Assembly: GCA_027605045.1 (NCBI GenBank)
Contig: JAQFWX010000008.1
Location: 558,001-622,000, forward strand
Direction: 5' to 3'
DNA from: Phallus indusiatus
Lineage: Eukaryota > Basidiomycota > Agaricomycetes > Phallales > Phallaceae
DNA: 64,000 nucleotides
Shown here: in pieces, positions 44,101-55,905 of the stretch
Numbering within the stretch: position 1 is the first letter of the stretch
How the letters are laid out: every line of letters begins with the position of its first letter
Notes under the pieces: model-generated
The model's input: only the letters and a program-made list of their open reading frames with translations
What the model was told of the DNA's origin: nothing
Database searches by the model: none
Program-made: the position numbers and the translations under genes

Positions 44101-44760
44101 GTTGTCTGTTTTCGTCGGGGACCCAAATTTGGATATACTAGATGGTGGTCCGTTTATCTTCGTAGGTGAACTTGGAGACGGAAAAGATGGAACACTGGTT
44201 GCTTTGGGATTGCCAAAAGGTCGAGATGTGCTCGGCTGAGACAACACGGAACTTGGTCCATCGGGAGGTTTATCAACAGATGATGTTGTACCAGATTGGC
44301 CTCCTTGGGAAGTGATCGATTGGGATGGCGCTGGAGATGGAAAACTACGAGTAGGTTTGGCAAATCCTCCAGATCCCTCAGCACCCGCTGGACCTCCATT
44401 TGAAGATTGTTGGGAGGAGGGAGCTGAGTTTGTAGGTGGACTCTTATTAGAGGGTGAAGAAGAAGGAGAAAAAGGAGAAGGAGAAGGCGGGGATGACGGT
44501 TTCGTAGAAGCCGATGGTTTATCTTGAGAAGAGTTTGGCGATGAAGGTTTGTTCACTGAGGATGAAGCTGGCGGCGGGGAACCTGCTGAACCACCGTCGC
44601 TAGCGAGTTCTGAGTTACCAGTGGAACTACTGGGAGATCCAGTCTGTCCTATGCCAGCTTTTCCCTCGTTAGGCGAACTCGCTGCTGTTAACAAGACATT
44701 AATCACCAAAACAACACCCAAAGTTTTGAGAAACATACGGTTATCCTCTGCTTGAACCAT
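41121..44760 (-). CDS. Mucin-like single-pass membrane protein with Asn-Gly-Ser repeats
   Basis: The start at 44760 yields an N-terminal hydrophobic signal (MFLKTLGVVLVINVLLTAA). About 750 residues follow that are almost entirely Ser, Pro, Thr, Gly and Asn. They include a run of three-residue Asn-Gly-Ser units (about 42880-43080). A Thr-rich stalk leads to one TM segment (AIVGAFVGAVVAALILAGITFLLI) and the stop-transfer RRRYRR. The cytoplasmic tail is about 260 residues, with repeated NDPFDD / ENDPFSDE / IGDPFGDH motifs. The architecture suits a heavily O-glycosylated wall sensor or adhesin-like protein (Msb2/Wsc-like in layout, without a WSC domain). An alternative 3' splice (donor GTAAGT at the codon after DGT) would move the stop from 41121 to 41073. 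Confidence 0.7.
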
Positions 44761-45750
44761 GACTCGTAAAGGCTGGTCAAGAAAATACCAGAAATGATGA
44801 CCAGGTGGGGCGTCGAAAAAGAACTACAAATAAGAAATTAAAAGTGAAGGATAGGGCCCGCGCAGAAGGCTGAGATAAATTAGAAGATGAGGAAAACCGC
44901 AAAAAAGAAACAAGTAAACGGTTGCACGTATGCACTAAGAGATGAGCTGAGATGAACTGGGGTGCGATTCGGATCACTAATGGAGCATGGAAAAATAAGT
45001 GGAGCAGAAACAAGATTAACGAATCGTAGCGCTGAATCAAGGGCACTCTACGTATTCGTATCTGCATGGCCGCAAGGGGATTGGCCGGCGTAGAACGGGT
45101 TATATCCCCGACTAGTCTTTGATTATTTTAGGCTGTTTATGCCGGTTTCCCAACATTTGGGAGGAAGTGGGCATGACACCGGCAGGATCAAAAAAAGTTG
45201 CGTATCGGGTATTTGCGTGCTTAACGCAGTCAACGCCTGAAAGGGTTCAGATGCGATGAATTGTGGCATGACATGACATTTGCGAGCACGTTTATGTCTA
45301 TGCTTATGATTTGACGTCAGGTTTGATTGATTGTAGTTTTTAATTTCGAGTGCTGATGTTAATTGTTAGGAAACAAGGAAACACGTCACCAAGGTAAAAT
45401 TGGCACGGCTTTGGCATAAAATGTCTGGTTTCATCCCAGCGATGAGAACTTGAAAAAAATACCGCTCAGGCTCATCAGACGTTTCTATCGTGAGCCTAGT
45501 GAGTTGATTGGTCTAAAGATGAAGCGATTGATGTATGTAGGCTATTAGCCTGCATGATAGTGCCGTCGAGCCACACGTCACATACATTCGTCACAGAAGA
45601 CCCATTCAGGAGAACGTCTGACGCACTGGCACTGGCTTCTAAGAATCGCGTGGATCCACAAATCTATCATGGTGCTTGACATTGAGAGAAGATATATAAA
45701 AATACACAATGTGATATCTAGTGAGTTGTGAATAATTGTAGTATGCAATA
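44761..45750. other. Intergenic, about 1 kb
   Basis: Upstream of the mucin-like gene and downstream of the nucleotide-sugar transporter. No open frame with a recognisable product. Confidence 0.5.
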
Positions 45751-47208
45751 TTAGTTACTTTTCACGTGAGTCTTGGAGTCGGAGCGGCCTCTATGTTCGT
45801 CCTTCTCTTTATTATTATTCCCCGATGTGGTATACATAATTGTTCCGAAAAAAACCATACTGGCTCCAATACTTAGCTTGCTATCCCAGCGATTGTTGAA
45901 CCACCAGACGCTAATGCACAGACTGAGCGCTTTTCGAGCCGTAAGGACCAAATTAGTGGACACGGAGGAAACCATCTGAGGTCATAGCGGGTCAAAGTAT
46001 TAATGATATAGGCTACAATCAATGTCCATTGGTACATACCGTAGATAGCTTGTTGACAGAAGATGTGCATAAGAACTGAGTAACCAAATTCAATGCGAGA
46101 TAAATAAGTGAATGAGTTGCTCCCCCAAAGGTATCCCGATCCGATGCTGATAGCGATGAAAATCCATGCTCAATATCCGATTTTAAAAAGAAAAACATGG
46201 GTAGTGAAAACAAGTGCTGTGCGATGAGATAAGTTTACAGCTCAACTACATGCATTTGGTGACATACAGTGTAAAATACAGCTTCCCTCCAATGGGGTCC
46301 ATATCGTTTATAGGTTTGTTCTTGAAGTGTGCCATAGTAGCCAGTGATGATAGAAGCCAGAACCAGCATCGATATTCCAATTGTATATTGCCTAAAATCG
46401 CTCGAATTCTGTGAATTCGACCCAGACGACGATGATGGGCCCGACATCGTGGCCAAAATCACACCGGCAGTAACTACCACAACAGCAATCTACAGAGTTG
46501 TATTGCCAGTGAGAAAATAAAAACATTTGTGGGAAGTATAAACATACTATTTGAGAAAAACTATACTTTTTATTCATTGTAAAATAACCGAAAAACATAG
46601 ATACCGCCAGGCCTAACAGATTCAGCGCTCAGCATTTAACAAGAACAATGTAAATTCATATACCTGAAGAACGAACGATAATTTGTACCGTGAGAGGGAC
46701 TTTGTAAGAGAACGACCAATTATTAAGCAAAGACATGCAGAACATTAATATTACTTGGACAAGCCAGGTCGATCGGGGTATGACAGCAGGTTTCAAGTGG
46801 GGAATCCACGTCAAATGACCGTCCTTCCGAAATGTAACGAAAGAAAAGAGACCTTGAGTGGCTATAAAGGTCATTTGTGTGAATGTTAATGCGGAACCTA
46901 ATTAATTGTTAATTTTGAAAATCTGAAAGTGAAAGTATACGAACCAAAATCGGCACCGCGCTTGAGAAGTATCTCCAACGACCAAGCATTTCTATGAGTG
47001 ATCTCGAATATTCAGTTCATCAATGAAGGGGGAAAGTTGGTATTGAGTCTTACGTGCAGCAACCGCCGAAAACTAAGGCGATTATGAAAACATAATCGAA
47101 GACAGCCAATAGGCCGGTTCGAACAACTGCAGCACTAGAAGGGGTGCTGTCCACGACTTCTGCAGATTTATTGGACCGTTGGGGCCTTTTTCTAAGCTTA
47201 GAGGCCAT
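45751..47208 (-). CDS. UDP-N-acetylglucosamine/UDP-xylose transporter, Yea4/SLC35B4 family
   Basis: The start MASKLRKRPQRS (47206-47208) precedes about ten TM segments spread over short exons. These include DYVFIIALVFGGCCTNAWSLE, FTQMTFIATQGL, PLTVQIIVRSSGLAVSMFFG, YTIGISMLVLASIITGYYGTLQEQTYKRYG, EAVFYTHLFSLPMFFF and SVSTNLVLTARKALSLCISVWWF. The TLQE...Y..YG...EA.FY.H..SLP block is diagnostic for the Yea4/SLC35B4 family. The tail is charged (KEKDEHRGRSDSKTHVKSN). The protein exchanges cytosolic UDP-GlcNAc for UMP across the ER/Golgi membrane and feeds glycan and chitin synthesis. Intact by inspection. Confidence 0.87.
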
Positions 47209-47637
47209 GACCAAAAACGTAAGAGCGTGTACGTTCCGGTGCAAGCCTTAAATCGAAGATGGCTTGAGCCTGCAGTGGGAATTCAATGGTATTCATGACA
47301 TTGCTGAGTAAGCGATGTACACAATTCGCGGCCCGCTGGGGGCGAAGTCCGGACGACTCCTTCGCATACTTTTTGTGCGTTTACTCCAGCAGCCTACGGT
47401 TGGTTGCCAGGGAATACGATGATTAGTATCAAGAACGTTCTTGTCAATTGATCTGTCTTAGAAAACAAACTACCCATGAGTTATGGTTATCAGTGATCGC
47501 GCGTCCCGGCTAGTGTAGTCCAAAATTTTAGTATGGCCGCGATGTCTGGCCAATGATTACTACTTTGACATAGACTAATAGTGTTGGAATATACAGTACA
47601 AAAGGATAAAATTACAAGAATACAAGCTTTAGTATAT
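47209..47637. other. Intergenic, about 430 bp
   Basis: Promoter side of the transporter gene and 3' side of the small Gly/Asn-rich gene. Nothing further seen. Confidence 0.45.
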
Positions 47638-48265
47638 TTAATAGCGAGGCCCCGAGTTTGGGTTTGAGCCAGTGGAAAAGCCTCTCATTTCCTGCCTTCC
47701 CGCTTCCGCAATCGCAGTATTCTTCGCAGCACCTTCTTGATTCCCCAATGCTCGGTCGACCGCAGACATAACATTTCCTCGGATAACTTCTCCGACGCCC
47801 TGTAAATTCAACGCTGAGATACACCACTAACTTATTAATCCGAGAAAAACGGTAACCTACATGTATTCCTTTAAAAACACCATGAACATTCTTGCCAGCA
47901 GTACCACCACAAGTTGCAGCACTATCACCTGTAGCAGTTTCTTGTGCAGGTCCATTGTAAGCCTGTCCACCTCCATTATAAGCACCTCCAGTATACGTTT
48001 GTCCACCTCCGCCACCTCCAGTGTAAGGTTGTCCTCCTGCCGGGTCGGTGGTACTTTGATTATAAGTATGTCCTGTTGACATATCGGGGTTATTCTGGTT
48101 TGTCGAGTTTAATGTGTATCCCTCCGAAGCAGCTTGAATAGGACTCTGCGGTGCTCCTCCTGTAACGCCAGTTTGTTGATAGTTCACGTCGGGATTCGTT
48201 ACATATGACTCGTTCATGACATTTCGTGGTCCCATACTCGAATATGAACCTGCTGGTGCGCTCAT
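47638..48265 (-). CDS. Small Gly/Asn/Tyr-rich protein with conserved C-terminal helix, function unknown
   Basis: Two or three exons from MSAPAGSYSSMGPRN (48265) to the stop at 47638-47640. The N-terminal two thirds are low-complexity, with repeats such as GGQTYTGGAYNGGGQAYNG. The C-terminal part is helical and charged: NVHGVFKGIH, then GVGEVIRGNVMSAVD and EGAAKNTAIAEAGRQEMRG. I recall this C-terminal pattern as recurring in small basidiomycete proteins without a named function; it loosely resembles CsbD-like or stress hydrophilin helices. Cytosolic, no signal or TM segment. Real coding sequence is likely because codon phase, introns and start are consistent. Confidence 0.6.
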
Positions 48266-48474
48266 CTTTGAAAAATTACAGAGAAGGAATTGATGAGGAG
48301 AAACGTCAAAGCTAGCCGAATTTAAATACTTGTTGAGACATGTCGAAAGGTTCCACTATGACGTCTTTCGTCTCAAAGGTGGGTCTCGGACTCCATCACA
48401 TGAAATCCAGTTGATGTCATATGTATTATTAACCATGATTATAACATAACCTTACAAAACATGATGCATGCTCT

Positions 48475-49815
48475 CTACCATCCGAAAATCATATCTGAGA
48501 ATTTAGACAATGCAGATCCTTGAGATAGTTCGTTTGCGTGAACTCGAGTGGGTGTGGTCGTTACTGCTGGCTGAGTTTTGGGTTTATTCGACGGCGTCTT
48601 GAATGCTGCAGATGATGGCGCCAGTGTCAGTGGCGTACCGAAACTTGTGGTGCGATTGAACGCGGGTATAAGACTGTCTTTGGAAGAAGTCTCAGCTGTA
48701 GGAGGCGAACCTGGAGCTCGTGGTCCGGATGTGTCCATAGGGAAGTCTGCAGAAGATGATCCATTCTATTTGAAGGATTAAAATGATTGAGAAACAGTTT
48801 ACAATTCAGAAAGATCAAAATTATAAACTCACCGTTTTAGCAACACCAATCATGTACATTTCATCCATTATCTTTCCGTTCCTTCTCAAAGCACGCTCGG
48901 CTTCCCATGAGTTACGGAATCCAATAGTAAACCACATTCCATTTTCACTAGGCTCAGGCTCAGTTGTATCACCAAGACTCTGAAACAGCTTCGCGACAGA
49001 TTCGTAGAGATCAAGTGGGTATCCGAAAACGTTCAGGTATACAATTTGGGGTGTATTGGACTGCAATTGGACTGGCTGAATTGGTCGATATCGTGGAGAG
49101 CCGGTTGGGGTGTCCTATGAAGAGTGGTGATGGATAAAGGAGACTAAGTTGTTAAAGTCATTATAATACGTACCCTCCGTTGAAACATACTTGCCTCTCC
49201 CATTGTATCCGTAAGGGACGCAGTTGGAGGCGCATCATCATCACCAGAAGTGGAAGGACGTTGACGGCGTGACCTTATTTCGTATAAGTCAAAAAGGCTA
49301 TAAAGTTTATGATCATCAAGATAGGCTTACTTGCTGCGCTCGAACATAGACTCCAAACCAAACTCGGACGGTGACGTTCTCGACGCCGTTGGATTAAACT
49401 TTGTCGGAATTATGGGTGGCTCTTCCATTAGCTGTCCGCCGGTGGGCGTTGTCTGTATAAAAGTAGATCAATGAGTCCACGAACAAAGGTGAGGGTCTGC
49501 GGAGCAGGGATACACGTACATTGTTCTGCGTCATGCTCTTAAAGCAATGAGGTTAAGAACTTTTTTAAAAAAGGTACATAAAAAAATTAAAAATGGACAA
49601 CACACCATTAAAAATCCAGGTTGATAATGCGACCTAGACGACGTAAATGGGTCGTTGAGCCCACTAGCAGCTGTACCAGCAGTACTCCATCCCATCGAAG
49701 AAGATGAGCTGGCAGAAAATGGCATGGTGGGTTGAGAATGAGAATGGGGAAAGCTAAGCCGGTTAGACCTGTCCGCTGGGGCTAAGGGCGAAGATGTGGA
49801 TTGTGAAGGAAACAT
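48475..49815 (-). CDS. Nucleoporin Nup53/Nup35 (MPPN/RRM-like domain)
   Basis: The N-terminal half is Ser-rich and disordered (MFPSQSTSSPLAPADRSN...). The middle exon (48821-49066) encodes the Nup35-type RRM: TPQIVYLNVFGYPLDLYESVAKLFQSLGD, then MWFTIGFRNSWEAERALRRNGK and MYMIGVAK. The C-terminus ends in LSKFSDMIFGW, matching the amphipathic, membrane-binding tail ending in a Trp seen in Nup53. The protein anchors the inner ring of the nuclear pore to membrane and to Nup155/Nup170. Five or so short introns. Confidence 0.85.
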
Positions 49816-50207
49816 TATATTATCAGGCAGAAATGTGATGAATGGGAGGAATGTTGGTTTCGCGTTTCTTCTTTTTTTCTTTTTTTAAAATTTGAGGGTT
49901 ATATTCCAATGTATTATGCGAGACTGTGAAACGTTGTCGGCTCTTTTTTTGTTTTTAGCGTTGTGTTTCTAAAACGAGATTGAGATTGAAAACACTCGCC
50001 GTTCGTTCAGGCCAAAAACAATAAACTCGTAACTAAGGGTCCACACGATCCCACAGGCGTACATAACGCGTCTACTCCAACCAATTGACGTAAGCACTGG
50101 ACCGGAGAACGCCATCTCCTCGGAAAACTGCAACGGTCTCCCGTGTTGCAGCCAATCAGCGCTAAACAAATCGTATAAAAATTTCCTCTCTCGCTTGCGA
50201 GGTTGAA
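49816..50207. other. Divergent promoter region, Nup53 / mS45
   Basis: About 390 bp between two divergent start codons. It contains a T/A-rich block (about 49868-49890). No gene. Confidence 0.5.
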
Positions 50208-51564
50208 ATGTCTTCGTTCACTTTTCCATGTCAGCGGGTCAGACAACGGTTATTGACCTCAAAGAAATTCTCATGTTATTCTGCCCATGCTAAAACACCC
50301 TCCCACATTCGTTGTATATCCTCCACACTTCCAACAAATGCACAACAAGGTTCTGTCGAACATGATCCTTTGAAACCGAGAACAGAAGAAGATGAAGACG
50401 TAGAGGATGTAGAAGAACGAAGTCCGACAACTCAAGCAGCCTACCAGAATTGGCTTGCAGGCCAGGGTCGACATTATAAACATCCCAGTTTCACGGGTCC
50501 AAAATGGCTGGGGGGAGATGTTGTATGTCGTCCATGTTTCTTCACATGCTTAGCGCCATTTAATGATTCTAGTCCTTTATGCGTTTTACCATAGCCATTC
50601 CCGCTGAATCCAACATTCAAGCCTCCACCTCCCTTATCGGATAGAGTTAGGGAAACAATATATAAAACCTACATATCGAATCCCGCTGCCAATGATTTGC
50701 GGTCACTATCCATGCGATATGGAATCTCCATCCCTCGCGTTGAAGCTATCCTGAAACTCAAAGCGTTAGAAGCCCGCTGGAAAAACTCGGTTAGTATTTT
50801 GTCTCTTTGCACTCGTGTTTCCCGGTGGACAGCTTGTCTGTCTCGGATTTCATGATGAGTTTAAATCGATTAGTCTTGAAGACAAACCCATGGTTAAACT
50901 TCAAAAAACATGCATGGCTTTCTGACATTTCTTCATTGTTTTTTATATTTCACTGGATTTTTATTGACATGTTCAAATAGGATGGATCTACACCGCTTCA
51001 AACAGGTTTCCAAGAAGGTATGGAAACGCTGTTGGGTGTTAAAGACCGGAGGGTGCATACAACACTTGCGGAAGAGCTCAATTCTCCCGCAAGAGATGCA
51101 GTAAACGATGCGGATGAGGCAGCCGCTGCCACAGCCGCCAAAGCGCAAGAACAAAAAGGGGGAAGGCATTTGTCAAGAACATACTTTGAACCGGTTGACG
51201 AGGGTCAGGTAAGACTTCTTATTTGTCTTTGACGAGACCTTCGACCAATTGTTTTCGTTAACAGCTCCCGATCGTACCAACGCTTATAGCTGAAGCTCGA
51301 GCCAAAGCCAAATCGAAACATGACGCTCTCAATCTTACCGACTCAACAGCCGATTATCCGTCGCATGTTGTTCAACCCAATCCTGCACGTCCTCCCTGGC
51401 GCTTTGTGGATGTAGGACTGAAATGGTTTGATTCTGTGGACGCCTCCAAACGACAGAAAGAGAGCGAGAGGAGGAAGAAGTTAAAAGAACGGAAGAAGGA
51501 AAAGATTAGGAAACAAATTGAAGAGAGCGTTAGGGAAAAAGAAAATTCCAAGGTTACAGTGTAA
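50208..51564 (+). CDS. Mitochondrial small-subunit ribosomal protein mS45 (Bot1/Mrps35 family)
   Basis: The N-terminus is a typical mitochondrial presequence, basic and Ser-rich (MSSFTFPCQRVRQRLLTSKKF). It is followed by the family signature AYQNWLAGQGRHYKHPSFTG, then PKWLGG and, after an intron, PFPLNPTFKPPPPLSDRVRE. Next comes a helix-turn-helix-like segment (NDLRSLSMRYGISIPRVEAILKL). The later part has ARPPWRFVDVGLKWFD and a long Lys/Arg/Glu-rich tail ending at 51562-51564. This matches PF12298-type Bot1/Mrps35 proteins of the mitoribosome small subunit. Four exons with short introns. Confidence 0.8.
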
Positions 51565-51988
51565 TTAATAAATAAAATCGTGCATTTGCTTTTACATGTA
51601 AAAATTCATCCAGTTCTTAATCAATCATACTGTTTAATTGGGCTTATTTGATCTCATTCTGAATAAACTAGAGGATGCGCAGTGTTATGAAATGAAAGTG
51701 CTAATAATATAATATACCAACTAGATAAGAGCTCTGTAAGGTAATTTCTACTGGCGAGAGTGAGACAGACGTCAATAGGCATTGTGATAATGAAATTAGG
51801 GAATCGGGGGAATGATGAATGAGTGAGTGAATGGAGTAAATGAGGGTATAGCTAGAATAACGATTAATGAATGAATCATAAAACGGACGTAAGCAGATGG
51901 CCGTGTAAGGCTAAGGGGCATGACAGATTGAGAAGATAATGATCGAAAAGCTGGGGTCTTAAATCCAACAAGTGTTGCGTGCACCGTT
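51565..51988. other. Intergenic between convergent genes
   Basis: About 420 bp, AT-rich, with TGAATGAGTGAGTGAATG-like short repeats near 51815-51835. No gene. Confidence 0.45.
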
Positions 51989-53945
51989 CTACTGGACCTC
52001 ATTTGAACCCTCATTTGCTGCGCTACCGGCTGCTTGCATTAACCGTCTTATCCGCGTTAACTCAAGTGAGAGTTTACTGAAATGAAGGGGAAAAAACACT
52101 ATCAACCGATATTTCATATCGCAAAGCAACAAAGCCACTTACTCTGCAGTCCGCCTAGCATTTTCTGAATCATCTGAGGATTTCTTGATAGTTGCGGCAA
52201 GACCATCTAGTTGTTCCCCAAATGCTTTTTCGAACTGCTTATCCACTTTCCTGGCTTCATCCCGAAGAGATTCAGTCTTTAGTCGTGCTTTCCTGAAAAG
52301 GATAGATAAATCATGAGTGAGATAATCTAAAAGGGAAAACCAGACGCAATATTTACCTCTCCTCCTCTGTGGCCTTGACTAGTTCCTCATACTTCTTCGC
52401 CATCTTTTGGGTCTCTAACCGTAACGCCTTTTCCTTCCTTTGTGTATCCTCTTTAATTCTCGAAAGATCCGCTTTCCATCCTTCCGTAAGATGTTTTAAT
52501 GATTCTCGAAGGGTAATGTATTCGCGCTCGCTTTTTGCAGATATAGCAGTTTGCTCGGCGAGCTGAGACTCCATCTCACGTAATGATTTTTTGGCGGTGG
52601 ATGTCTCTTGTTTGAGTTGAGTCTTGTATGATAGAGCTTCTGATTCGGCTTTGCGGGCTCGTTCCAAAACCTATTGAAACAGAAATTGGACGTCAAGCCG
52701 ATTATATCCTCTCTTGAGAACGTGTCTTTTTTACCTCTTGTAATAGCCTTTCTTTCCTCGCGACAACATTATTCAAACCCTCATTTTCAAGCCTTAATCT
52801 TTCCCTACCCTCTTTCAAATCTTCGTTCTGCCTCGTTAATTGCGCAACAGTACGCTGAGATATTCTCAACTGGGTTTTGGCATTATCCAAGGCTGTGCGT
52901 GAAGCCATGACACCAGCTTGGAGATCCGCTAAAACTTTGGTGGTATTACCGCCTCCTATCGAGCGGCGACTTGAGTTGCTAGAGGCACCGGTGGGGGTCG
53001 ACATAAGCGAGCTAGGCAGAGGGGAAAGCGAGTCGCGTCTGTTTGGTGTTTGGGGTTGAGGAAGTTCAAGCGTTGTTGATGAAGGTGTATGTACTTCTGG
53101 ACTTGTTAGTGCGGGCTCTGAAGAGGACGAGAAGGATGGTTTGACGTCTTCTGCTAGTATTCGAGCGTGTCCTATAAAAAGCAGTGAGCCTTAGGAAGGA
53201 AGGCCGGGAGAGTGGAGAAGGGTAAAATGGAACGACGTACCAACGGAAGATATAGGTATACCTAGCTTGTGGGATATATCATTTGTGACGAGAAACAAGA
53301 CGTAAATGACAGTTAATACGTACGACTCATACTTCGTGTCGGACTTTCTGCGCGTCTGGTAGTCGATGCCGATGACGACAAGGAGGAAACACCAAAATCC
53401 AAGGGAACCCCTTCTTTAATCACTTCGTCCGGTCTTATGTTCGAGCTTGAGGGACGACCGTTTACGTGAGTTGGAAGAGGTAAAGGAATATGTGATTCAG
53501 GACCACCTGCTGTCATGCCGGAAAGCTGTTCCCATGAACTACGCCGAGGTATCTTTGTAGAGGTGGAAGTGGCAGTGGAAGTTGAAGGAAGGTTGAGCTC
53601 AGTTGGTGGAGGTGAGGGAGGCAACGGACGAGGGCCGCGTAACAACAGAGTTTCGAGTGTATTGAATTGAGCTTGCTTCTGTCTTATTTCGTGTTTGAGT
53701 GCGCTCATTTGGGTTCTCAGAGCGACTAGAAGATTTCAAAAATTAATGAAGTGGGTTTTGAAAAAAAATTAATGTCATATCTTCGTACTTGGGTCATCAG
53801 GATTGATGGGAGGTGCAGGCGAAGATGCACGCATCGACGAACGCGACGATGGGCGAGGGTACGATAACGAATGAGGTCGCGTTGGCGATAGCGAGGGCGG
53901 TAACGCCGCACCCACGGGCGATGTTGTTGACAACGACGACGACAT
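51989..53945 (-). CDS. Long coiled-coil protein with disordered N-terminus, family not recognised
   Basis: The ATG at 53943-53945 gives MSSSLSTTSPVGAALPPSLS, a Ser/Pro-rich head. A short helix follows (LRTQMSALKHEIRQKQAQFNTLETLL), then a disordered middle (about 53100-53640). A continuous coiled coil runs through 52100-53000 (TALDNAKTQLRISQRTVAQL, ENEGLNNVVARKERLLQEV, KSLREMESQLAEQTAISAKS and onward). The stop is at 51989-51991. No enzyme or binding motif is visible. It could be a She3-like adaptor or a spindle/septum scaffold, but I cannot support either. Five or more short introns. Confidence 0.7.
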
Positions 53946-53999
53946 GCAATGAGGGAATCGCGATGAATGGAGAGAAAGGAGAGGCACTCAAAACAGGAG

Positions 54000-54030
54000 G
54001 AGCCACACACACAGACACACACACACAGGG
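54000..54030. repeat. CA/GT microsatellite
   Basis: Short (CA)n tract (ACACACACAGACACACACAC) just upstream of the coiled-coil gene start. Confidence 0.8.
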
Positions 54031-54163
54031 CAGACAGCAAAAACAGAAGACTCTTGCGCCGGCCAACCGGAACCCGGCGGAAGCTTTTTTTCAATTTCAA
54101 TTTCTGATTATGGACGGACTGCTACTACTAAATATGGTAATTCCTCAAATTCTTTAACTTAGA

Positions 54164-55635
54164 TCAGGTACTCCTCCCCATCCTCACTCTCGAACCCAAA
54201 GCATAGGGCACTTTGGTTTGTCCTCTCGAGTCTAAATGCAACGGTAAAATCGGATTTGGTACATTTTGCTTCGTGTCTTTTTTCCGGTCAAAATTTGTGA
54301 CGACTTTGGCTATGGCCGGAGGCTTCCATTGTCCTATCATCGAAGCAGTCGCATTGGTGAAAGCTGAGATATCCGGCCCAAGATCGATTGTGAAAGCTGA
54401 GAAATCAGACCCAGGATCGATCCTCTGTCGTTTCAGTGGAATATCTTCATCGTCATCAACGGTACCATCTTCATCCAGGTCAATTATCATGTTCACAGTA
54501 TCCCCACTTGCTACTTGTGGTCGAGGTCGCCGAGGTGCGGGATGCGGCAGCTGCGGTTTTGACGATTCTGATGGTGTGCTTTTCTCCATCTCCGAAATAG
54601 TCTCTTGCAATCTTCTAACCTCGGCTTTGTATTTCTCAGCCTGAGTCTAAAATCAGCTATCTCACCAACGCCCTATATGGCATCCACAAACCTTATGTTT
54701 ATGCTCTCCAAGCCAAACCCTAAACTTGGCCAATTCCTCATCCTTTACACAAATCGATTCCTTTTGCACCACAGATTCCTGCTGCGCAGTCTTCAATTTT
54801 TCATGAGTTGCATCCAAAGCCTTTTCCAATCCAACGAGACGTTCATCCACTAATTTCTTAGCCAATATTAAATTCGCTTTCTCCCTCTCCTGCTGCCGCC
54901 GTTTTCGCGAAATGACGTCAAGCTCTACTTCTCTCCGATTTAGTTTGCCTTGAAGGTCTAGGTTTTGAGATGTTAACGTCTCAATTGTTTCTCGTAGGTT
55001 TAATAGTGTTTCCAATTGGGGAAAAAGAAGTGATTGGAAGCGAGAGGACGCATCTCTCAACTGATGAGCTAAACACTATGGGCCAAAGAATGTTTCAACT
55101 CCATGAAATCTCGCTTGAAGTCAACTGAGCTCACCTTCAGTTCAATATCTTCTGACGTTGTAGCGACTTTCTCCGAAAACGTAGCCATACGCTGCGTAGC
55201 ATCAACAGCAGTATTTAAAACTGTATTGTTCAAACCACTTCCGCTACTCTCATCGGCAACAGAACATAATCCTCTGAGCGCATCTCTGATTCGACCACCT
55301 TCCATAGCAATGTCTGAAGCACGAGCTCTAGCACCTTCGCGTTTCACAGGCGATCCACTCGGCGATCCAGGTTGCGAAGAGGAGTCGAGGGCATAGAGTT
55401 TCAAAAAACTTGCTTTCTTGGTGGCCTTGTTACACAGTGGGCATGGCTTTAAACGAGTTTCTCCATAGAGCCGGTCGAGACAAGGTGTGCAAAAGACGTG
55501 GCCTGAGGAGATGATGTATTTAGTTCCCAATGTAATGTACAAAGGGAGTCAAAGTGACCTACCGCATGGTAATGCAACCGGCTGTTGATCTGAGGAGATG
55601 TAGTCGAGATGTATAGGACAGCTTAGAATAATCAT
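54164..55635 (-). CDS. RING-finger coiled-coil protein (putative E3 ubiquitin ligase)
   Basis: The start MIILSCPIHLDYISSDQQPV (55635) runs directly into a RING: CPIH, VALPCGHVFCTPCLDRLYG, then LKPCPLCNK, split by an intron after ALPC. The first Zn pair is C-x2-H instead of the usual C-x2-C. After the RING come a linker (SQPGSPSGSP), a helical region and a long coiled coil (LETLLNLRETIETLTSQNLD ... HEKLKTAQQESVV). The acidic/disordered C-terminus contains VNMIIDLDEDGTVDDDEDIP and ends RVRMGRST at 54164. The RING at the very N-terminus plus coiled coil suggests a dimeric E3; substrates are unknown. Confidence 0.72.
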
Positions 55636-55905
55636 ATCAACTAGGTGTCAAATTTGAGGTACACCCGGGTGAAAGAAGTCTCAAATCAAAAGTGTAGAAC
55701 GAGAGTAACACGACAAAGGCGAATTTAACGCGACGCGTTTTTGATGAGGCATGTCCAGTTTACGCGTGACGCGCCTTTCCCGGTGGCCGTTATATAAGCG
55801 CTCACCAATCAGATTAATTACACGCATTAAGTAAAGCAAAATGTGGTATTTCTTCTAGATCTATGTATATAATCCGACTGAATATTCCACTCCTTCTCTG
55901 ATCAA

